NCBI RefSeq assembly: GCF_963924675.1
Contig: NC_089226.1
Coordinates: 45,215,124 to 45,279,123, forward strand
Length of the DNA stretch: 64,000 bases
Direction: 5' to 3'
DNA from: Phocoena phocoena
Taxonomy: Eukaryota > Chordata > Mammalia > Artiodactyla > Phocoenidae
The position numbers and the translations under genes are program-made. The notes beneath the pieces were generated by a model. It was not told the origin of the DNA. It did not search any database and saw nothing but the letters and a program-made list of their open reading frames with translations. Positions 56,590 through 64,000 of the stretch are shown piece after piece. Position 1 is the first letter of the stretch, and every line of letters starts with the position of its first letter.

Positions 56590-59500
56590 CAATAGGAACA
56601 CACATATTGATAATTACCTTAAATGTAAGTGGATTAAATGAGCCAACCAAAAGACAGACTGGCTGAATGGATACGAAGACAAGACCCGTATATATGCTGT
56701 CTATAAGAAACCCACCTCAGACCTAGGGACACATACAAACTGAAAGTGAGGGGATGGAAGAAGGTATTCCATGCAAATGGAAATCAAAAGAAAGCTGGAG
56801 TAGCAATAGTCATATCAGAAAAAACAGACTTAAAAATAAAGATTGTTACAAGAGACAAAGAAGGACACTACATAATAATCAAGGGACCAATCCAAGCAGA
56901 AGATATAACAATTGTAAACATAATATGCACCCAACATAGGAGCACCTCAATACATAAGGCAAACACTAACAGGCATAAAGGGAGAAATCTACAGTAACAC
57001 AATGATAGTGGGGGACTTTAACACCCCACTTTCATCAATGGACAGATCATCCAGACAGAAAATCAATAAGGAAACACAGGTCTTAGATGACACATTAGAC
57101 CAGATGGATTTAATTGATATTTATAGAGCACTCCATCCAAAAGCAGAACACACATTCTTCACAAGTACACACGGAATGTTCTCCATGACTGACCACATCC
57201 TGGGCCACAAAGCGAGCCTCAGTAAATTTAAGAAAATTGAAATAGTATCAAGCATCTTTTCCAACCACAATGCTATGAGATGAGAAATAAACTACAAGAA
57301 AAAAACTATAAAAAACACAAACAAGCGGAGGGTAAACAATATGCTACTAAATAACCAATGGATCACTGAAGAAATCAAAGAGGAAGTCAAAAATACCTGG
57401 AGACAAATGAAAATGAAAGCACAACGATCCAAAACCTATGTAATACAGCAAAAGCAGTTCTAAGAGGAAAGTTTATAGCAATACAATCTTACCTCAGGAA
57501 ACAAGAAAAACCTCAAATAAACAGCCTAACCTTACACCTAAAGCAACTAGAGAACAAAGAACAAACAAAAACTAAAGTTAGTAGAAGGAAAGAAATCATA
57601 AAAGCCAGAGCAGAAATAAATGAAATAGAGACAAAGAAGACAACAGCAAAGATCAATGAAACTAAAAGCTGGTTCTTTGAAAAGATAAAAAAAATTGATA
57701 AACCTTTAACCAGAATCATCAAAAAAAAAGGGAGAGGACTCAAATCAATAAAATTAGAAATGAAAAAGGAGAAGTTACAACTGACATTACAGAAATACAA
57801 AGGATCATAAGAGACTACTATATGCAACTGTATGCCAATAAAATGGACAACCTGAAAGAAAAGGACATGTTCTTAGAAAGGTACAGTCTCCTCAGACTGA
57901 ACCAGGAAGAATTAGAAAATATGAAGAGACCAATCACAAGCACTGAAATTGAAAAACTCCCAACAAACAGAAGTCCAGGTCATGATGGCTTCACAGGTGA
58001 ATTCTATCAAACATTTAGAGAAGAGCTAACACCCATCCTTCTGAAACTGTTCCAAAATTTGCAAAGGAAGGAAAACTCCCAAACTCATTCTATGAGGCCA
58101 CCATCATCCTGATACAAAAACCAGACAATAATACCACAAAAAAAAATTACAGACCAATATCACTGATGAACACAGACACAAAAATCCTCAACAAAATACT
58201 AGCAATTCAAATCCAATAATTCATTAAAAGGATCACACACCATGATCAACTGGGATTTATCTCAGAGATGCAGGGATTTTTCAATATCTGCAAATCAATC
58301 AGTGTGATATATCACATCAACAACTTGAAGAATAAAAACCATATGGTCATCTCAATAGATGCAGAAAAAGCTTTTGACAAAATTCAACACCCATTTACGA
58401 TAAAAACTCTCCAGAAAGTGGGCACAGAGGGAACCTACCTCAACATAATAAAGATCATATACAACAAACCTACAGCTAGCATCATACTCAACAGTGAAAA
58501 GTTGAAGGCATTTCCTCTAAGATCAGGAACAGGACAAGGATGCCACTCCCACCACTTTTATTCAACATACTTTTGGAAGTCCTACCTATGGCAATCAGAG
58601 AAGAAAAAGAAATAAAACGAATCCAAATTGGAAAAGAAGTAAAACTGTCACTGTTTGCAGATGACATGATACTATACATCAAAAATTGTAAAGACACTAC
58701 CAGAAAACTACTAGAGCTCATCAATGAATTTGGTGAAGTTGCAGGCTACAAAACTAATACACAGAAATCTGTTGCATTACTATTCACTAACAATGAAAGA
58801 TCAGAAAGAGAAATTCAAGAAACAATCCCATTTACCACTGCATCAAAAAGAATAAAATACCTAGGAATAAACCTACCTAAGGAGACAAAAGACCTGTACT
58901 CCGAAAAGTATAAGACACTGATGAAAGAAACTGAAGAAGACACAAACAGATAGAAATATATACCATGTTCTTGGATTGGAAGAATAAATATTGTCAAAAT
59001 GACTACACTACCCAAGGCAATCTACAGATTCAATGCAATTCCTATCAAATTACTAATGGCATTTTTCACAGAACGAGAAAAAAAATCTTAAATTTGTATG
59101 GAGACACAAAAGACCCCGAATATCCAAAGCAATCTGGTGAAAGAAAAATGGACCTGGAGGAATCAGGCTCCCTGACTTCAGACTATACTACAAAGCTATA
59201 GTCATCAAAAGAGTATGGTACTGGCACAAAAACAGAACTGTAGGTCAATGGAACAGGATAGAAAGCCCAGAAATAAACCCATGTACCGATGGTCAATTAA
59301 TCTACGACAAAGTATGCAAGACTATACAATGGTGGAAAGATAGTCTCTTCAACAAATGGTGCTAGGAAAACTAGACAGCTACATGTAAAAAAATGAAATT
59401 AGATCATTCTTTAACACCACACACAAAAACAAGCTCAAAATGGATTAAAGACCTTAAATGTGAGACCAGACACTATAAAACTCCTAGAGGAAAACACAGG

Positions 59501-60267
59501 TAGAACACTCTCTGACATAAATTGCAGCAATATCTTTTCCAATCTGTCTCTCAGAGTAATGGAAATAAAAACAAAAATAAACAAATGGAACCTAATTAAA
59601 CTCAAAAGCTTTTGCACAGCAAAGGAAACGATAAACAAAATGAAAAGACAACCCCCAAATTGGGAGAAAATATTTGCAAATGATGTGACCGATAAGGGGA
59701 TTAGTCTCCAAAATTTACAAACAGCTCAGGAGGGTTAATATCATCAAAACAAACAACCCAATCAAACAATGGGTAGAAGACCTAAACAGACATTTTTCCA
59801 AGGAAGACATAAGAATGGCCAAGAGGCACATGAAGAGATATTCAACATTGCTAATGATTAGAGAAATGCAAATCAAAACTACAATGAGATATCACCTCAC
59901 ACCAGTCAAAATGGCTATCATCAAAAAATCCACAAACAATAAATGCTAGAGAGGGTGTGGAGAAAAGGGAACCCTCCTACACTGTTGGTGGGAATGTAAA
60001 TTGGTACAGTCACTATGGAGAACAGTATGGAGGTTCCTTAAAAAACTAAAAATAGAGCTATCATATGACCCTGCAATCCCACTCCTGGGCATATGTCTGG
60101 AGAAAAACATGGTCTGAAAAGATACATGCACCCCAATATTCATTGCAGCACTGTTTACAATAGGCAAGACATGGAAGCAACCTAAATGTCTGTCAACAGA
60201 GGAATGGATAAAGAAGATGTGGTACATATATACAATGGTATATTACTCAGCCATAACAAAAGAATGA
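56590..60267 (+). pseudogene. L1 ORF2 remnant (endonuclease, reverse transcriptase), multiply broken
   Basis: Visible blocks in order: endonuclease 56746-57283 ('NGNQKKAGVAIVISEKTD', 'VGDFNTPLSSMDRSSRQK', 'DLIDIYRALHPKAEHTFF', 'DHILGHKASLSKFKKIEIV'); RT start 57822-58112 ('[19 protein letters not shown]'); RT middle 58268-58615 ('[15 protein letters not shown]', 'RSGTGQGC'); RT active-site FADD at 58654-58665 in the piece 58540-58953; C-terminal pieces 58965-59738 and to 60267 ('YYSAITKE' then stop). Frameshifts separate the blocks, so no active protein is encoded. Unlike the minus-strand L1 it keeps the FADD block. Confidence 0.93.
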
Positions 60268-60702
60268 AATAATGCCATTTGCAGCAACATGGGTGGACCT
60301 AGAGACTGTCATACTGAGTGAAGTAAGTCAGACGGAGAAAGAGAAATATATGATATCACTTACATGTGGAATCTTTAATGATACAAACGAACGTATTTAC
60401 AAAACAGAAATGGACTCACATACTTAGAGAATGGACTTATGATTACCAGGGGGGCAAGGGTGGAGAAAAGGGATAGTTAGGGAGTTTGGGACTGACATGT
60501 ACACCCTGCTATATTTAAAAAGGATAACCAACAAGGACCTACTGTATAGCACAGGGAACTCTCCTCAATGTTATGTGACAGCCTGGATAGGAGGGGAGTC
60601 TAGGGGAGAATGGACACATGTATATGTATGGTTGAGTTACTTTGCTGTGCACCTGAAACCATCAAAACATTGTTAATCGGCTATACTCCAATATAAAATA
60701 AA
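60268..60702 (+). other. L1 3' UTR of the full-length copy
   Basis: 'gcagcaacatgggtggacct', 'gtgaagtaagtcagacggag', 'tactgtatagcacagggaac' and 'ggctatactccaatataaaa'. This terminus is unlike the 'gcaattatacgccaataaag' terminus of the other copies, supporting a separate subfamily. Confidence 0.8.
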
Positions 60703-60723
60703 AAGTTAAAAGAAATAGTAGAG

Positions 60724-61149
60724 GGGTAGCCAAAACATACAATTTTAAATTGATACAGAGTGGGAGCTGAGAAAAATATGTAAAAGAAGAACAGGAAGCG
60801 AACTTACTATAAAATCAATCAGTAAAACAAAACAAAATATTCCAGTACTTACAGGAACTGAATATATTCAAATTTGGTGTTTAAATTTAGAGGGAAAATA
60901 AGGTTTATTTTATAAACAGCACCGCTACCACTGCCTAAATAAAAAGACCTGTATGATACCATATACAAAAGCAGACCTTAGGTGCTTCCAAGATACAAAT
61001 TTAAAATTAAATGACAGTTATTTAAAACATTTCAACCAATTTGAAACAACTTAAAATATCAAAATTTAAATTTACAACAATTTAAGAGATTTAAAACAAC
61101 TCAGGAAAGAAAGTAAGCTTATAAGGAAGGGACATGGTTGTCACTTTCC
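60724..61149. other. Unclassified AT-rich sequence
   Basis: Repetitive-looking 'aatttaaa' and 'aacaatttaa' stretches at 60990-61110; no family recognised. Confidence 0.4.
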
Positions 61150-61320
61150 TATGGAAAGAAAAGCAGCTGTAGAAAGGATGTATACTCAAAAATTCTTACT
61201 GCAATATTGTTTGCAATGGCAAAAAACAATAATGCTAAAATACCTGGAAACAACCCAAATGCCCATTTAATAATACTTAGATTTGTTACATGCCTTAAGT
61301 ATTGCTTAAAAACAAAATTC
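61150..61320 (+). mobile_element. Ancient L1M-type fragment, plus strand
   Basis: 'cttactgcaatattgtttgc' and 'acctggaaacaacccaaatg' are forward L1M text from the ORF2 end. Confidence 0.55.
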
Positions 61321-61324
61321 AACC

Positions 61325-61804
61325 TGTTAGGGAACTGTTAACAGAAACCACCTGCCTTGGCCAGGCCTGCTTGCCTGAGTTGTCTCAGGATAGGAGGTCC
61401 GGATAAGGGACACAGTGCTGCCACTGAAAACTAATGGGAGAATTTGGGAGGGGCCAAAAGAGGGAGGAGATGAGCAACCTTCCAGAGTCCTTCTCGCTGG
61501 AATCCGTCTTGGCTGAAAGATGCACATGCCACCAGGTAGGACCCTGAGTCAAGCCAAATATAGGCCAAGCAAGATGACTGGCCAGAGACAACCCGGAAAC
61601 TAACCCCATTACCATAACATCTGAGTTCGAGTCATGTAGCAGAGCAGTTCTCCTGGGTTTCCTTATCCTGCTGCTGTGCAACGAGCCCCTTTCCAATGAA
61701 GTCTCTTGCTGTGTCAGCACATTTGTATCTTTGGACAATTCATTTCTCAGTGTTAGACAAGAGCCCACTCTTGAGCTCTGGAAGCAGTCCCCCTTCCCGC
61801 AACA
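61325..61804 (+). mobile_element. ERV1-type LTR
   Basis: It begins 'tgttagggaactgttaaca' and ends 'cttcccgcaaca', so it has TGTT...AACA ends. The 3' half has the ERV1 order 'cctgggtttccttatcctgc', 'caatgaagtctcttgctgtg' (polyadenylation signal altered from AATAAA), 'ggacaattcatttctcagtg' and 'gacaagagcccactcttgag'. The 4-bp flanks are close but not identical ('aacc' and 'aact'). No gag, pol or env seen. The 127-codon minus frame is antisense. Confidence 0.7.
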
Positions 61805-62130
61805 AACTGAGTAAATTTGAAGACCCGATTGGCTTTATTTAAGGATTCATGAATCTGGCAGCATCACATCTAGTAAATAGAAGAGAGCTCTGGGAAGTGG
61901 CACAAAATGGAAGGCTTTTATAGAAAGGAGGGTGGGGCAAGGAAGTCACTAGCAAAAAAACACACAAAAAAAGGTTCTTTTGAGCCAGGACATCTTCTTT
62001 GGAGGGCAGGGACTGGCAAGGGTTTTATCATGCAGATTGCCTCTTCTTCCTCTGAGGAGTAGGCTGGAGATGGCTGAGATTACCTCATTGGTTCTAACCA
62101 GAAAATTCCAAACTGGTTGATTAAGATTAC
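61805..62130. other. Possible further ERV-derived sequence
   Basis: 'attggctttatttaaggatt', 'catgaatctggcagcatcac' and 'tggaaggcttttatagaaag' resemble text found next to some ERV1 LTRs. No primer-binding site or coding frame seen, so the relation is uncertain. Confidence 0.4.
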
Positions 62131-62389
62131 ATTTGGGGGAAAATCAAAACTGCAATTAAGTTAGGTATTAAATCTATGTTTTGGTATCATGGGCTTTTAG
62201 CACATGTGATGTCATTTTGGACCTGTGGTGGTTTTTTTTTTAGCAGTACCATGCAGCTATTTTCCTTAAAATGAATTCAATTTCTTGATGTGAAGAAACC
62301 TCTGTTATGTGTTTTTAAGAATGAATTTCATTAAGAATGAAATAAGGTTGACAAGAATGAAAGAATGGAAACTAAGTGACAGCATTGCT

Positions 62390-62570
62390 CTAAGTATTTC
62401 ATATTTTAACTCAGTCAAAACTTCACTACAACCCTATGAGGTAGGTACTATTATTATCCCAGTTTTGCTAACAAGGAAACTTGAGTCAGAGAAAATAAAT
62501 AGCTTTTCTAAAGTCACACAGGCGGTAAGAAGTGGTATCAGGATTCAAACCATGGCATTTTGGATCTAGA
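62390..62570 (-). mobile_element. MIR SINE, minus strand
   Basis: 'accctatgaggtaggtacta', 'ttattatcccagttttgcta' and 'aagtcacacaggcggtaaga' then 'ggattcaaaccatggc' cover most of reversed MIR. Confidence 0.8.
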
Positions 62571-63595
62571 CATTATGTGTCCTGCTCCTTATGCATATTT
62601 TAAGTGGCTGGGGAATTTTAGTAAAAAATTTGTAAGTATACACACCAAGGAGGGAACATAGGTTGCCTTGCTTGGCAGGGTATAGATGGAAAGAAAAAGG
62701 GGGGGTAGGGGAAAAAATCTGTAGCACAATGGCAAAATATATTTAATGTAATTTATTGAATATTATTACCTCATCATATATTAAAAACATAAATACGTCC
62801 TTTTAGAAAAAGGACTAGGAACAAATGAAAATGATGATAAATTTGAAGGCTTTTTTACTCAATTTGTTATTGAACTAATTTGTATATGAACTAAAGTTAT
62901 TCATTAATATATTGAACTATTTTTAAATTCTAAGGGTTATTTAAAAAATGAGAGAAATGCAAATCAGTGTGATCTTGTCAATTAAATAAGTAAAAAGTAA
63001 TAATAAATAGTAAGTCAGCTTATGTTCAACTTATTAAAATGAAATATTTTAAATATTCCCATACCATTACCTGGGTAAGTAACGTGATTCTTGGAAAAGG
63101 AATGCCCTTTCTCACCTTGGAGAAACTGATAGTCTTGACCTTTAAATCAGTCACCCTGTTCTGGTTTTGTTCTCTTCATGCCAAGACTCTCTACAGTTTG
63201 CTATTCTAGAATTTACCTTGTTTGACTTCATATTTCCCTTTCAGCAATAACCTAGAGAAAGAAGGGAAGTCAAATTGAACTGCAAAACTTTGAAACTAAA
63301 ATGCTAAGATATGGTTTAGCTTTCCTATTGTCCAACATGTGTTTATAACTTGACTTCCTGATAGCATATGAAGTAGTTTTAGGTCAACTTCTACAACTTA
63401 CAAACTAATCCACACAGGCATATAAACTTAAAATTCCAGATTTTGCTGGGGCTGAAAAGTTGGTCCCTATACTTGTTGAATATCTCTGAAAGTGAACAGT
63501 ATGAGATGAGAAATATAAAATTTATCCAGTGACTTAACATTTGCCCCATGAAAACTTGCTTCCAATAAACCTGATTCCTAAAGTTGGAGAGTAAG
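62571..63595. other. Unclassified AT-rich sequence
   Basis: G run at 62699-62708; otherwise nothing recognised over 1 kb. Confidence 0.45.
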
Positions 63596-64000
63596 GAGTT
63601 TCAATCAACATTTAATAAATATTTATTGAGCATCTACTATGTCCTGGTAATATAATGGTGAACAAGACAGACAAGGCCCAAACCTCTGTTCCAGTGTGGC
63701 AGATACATAATAAACAAGAAAGTGCAATAATTATAGGCATTTATAATTTTTACATAGAAATAAACAGAGTACTAATAAAATGAATAGCTAGAGAGGGCCA
63801 CTTCAAATAGCATGGCTAGAGGAGATAAAATATTTTTCAGTGAGAATGTCATACAGTGAGAATGAGCAGTCATGGGAAAAACAGCAAATGATTTCAGGCA
63901 AAGAGACGAGCGAAGTGGAAAGGTAATGGAGACAGAAGGAATCTAGCAGGTTTGAGGACCAACAGAAGGCAAGGGTTTCTGGGACAACTGGGAGGATGAA
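63596..64000 (-). mobile_element. L2 LINE fragment running off the window
   Basis: 'taaatatttattgagcatct', 'actatgtcctggtaatataa', 'ggtgaacaagacagacaagg' and 'ccaaacctctgttccagtgt' form the reversed L2 3' end; the body continues to the window edge ('agaaggaatctagcaggttt'). Confidence 0.7.

Larger units (their letters stand above)
54567..60702 (+). mobile_element. Full-length L1 retrotransposon, plus strand
   Basis: About 6,136 bp with all parts: 5' UTR (54567-55461), ORF1 remnant (55462-56361), ORF2 remnant (about 56590-60267) and 3' UTR ending 'ccaatataaaataaaaag'. The target duplication spans about 20 bp at 54547-54566 and 60703-60723, with about two mismatches or indels, which shows that the borders are right. 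Its 5' UTR ('caagatgtcagagtagaagg', 'acgtgcactcactccttctt') and 3' UTR ('tgtacaccctgctatattta') differ from those of the other L1s here, so it is a different subfamily. It has no nested insertions. Confidence 0.95.

Noticed and set aside
1..64000. CRISPR arrays, operons, phage or plasmid genes
   Set aside because: No spaced short repeats or compact gene runs; all repeats are eukaryotic retroelements and microsatellites.

Overview
The window is mammalian nuclear DNA, almost certainly from a cetacean (whale or dolphin) and at least from a cetartiodactyl. The main reason is 17 copies of a tRNA-derived SINE with the head 'ggcttccctggtggcgcag' (CHR-type in the cetartiodactyl literature), several in the compact form that is very abundant in cetaceans. 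Cetartiodactyl-type L1 elements and many old mammalian repeats (MIR, L2, MaLR, MER-type hAT DNA elements) support this. I see no host protein-coding exon, no tRNA or rRNA gene, and nothing prokaryotic (no operons or CRISPR). The window reads as intergenic or intronic sequence. Family names are from memory of consensus sequences; no alignment or database search was run. Layout. 1-26 kb: old L2/MIR/L1M fragments and unclassified AT-rich sequence, seven CHR SINEs all on the minus strand, a MaLR (MLT1-type) LTR at 4.4-5.1 kb split by a SINE, hAT remnants at 5.9-6.2 kb, a solo MLT1A-like LTR at 10.24-10.64 kb with a perfect 5-bp target duplication, a locally repeated block (6.57/8.03 kb), and a short 3' L1 end at 22.9 kb. 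26.1-27.9 kb: a 5'-truncated minus-strand L1. 28-44 kb: more L2/MIR, an LTR candidate at 31.8-32.3 kb, several SINEs with clear target-site duplications, and a site hit twice by retrotransposition (35.94-36.29 kb). 44.6-52.2 kb: a near full-length minus-strand L1 with 5' UTR, ORF1 and ORF2 remnants, invaded by three SINEs and one smaller L1 and missing the reverse transcriptase active-site block. 54.57-60.70 kb: a full-length plus-strand L1 of a different subfamily, flanked by an about 20-bp target-site duplication, with broken ORF1 and ORF2. 60.7-64 kb: an L1M scrap, an ERV1-type LTR (61.3-61.8 kb), a MIR and an L2 that runs off the window. How the parts relate. The two long L1s lie head to head, 5' UTRs facing across about 2.4 kb, forming a large inverted repeat. 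L1 enzymes probably mobilised the SINEs, which end in A-rich tails flanked by duplicated targets. Nesting gives a relative order: MaLR before SINE at 4.8 kb; L1 before three SINEs and one L1 at 44.6-52.2 kb. Every L1 reading frame seen is interrupted, so no element here looks able to move by itself. I found no convincing new biological system; the most unusual items are the serial insertion at one target, the head-to-head L1 pair, the active-site deletion, the SINE with extra internal tandem units and the unclassified 6.6/8.0 kb repeat.
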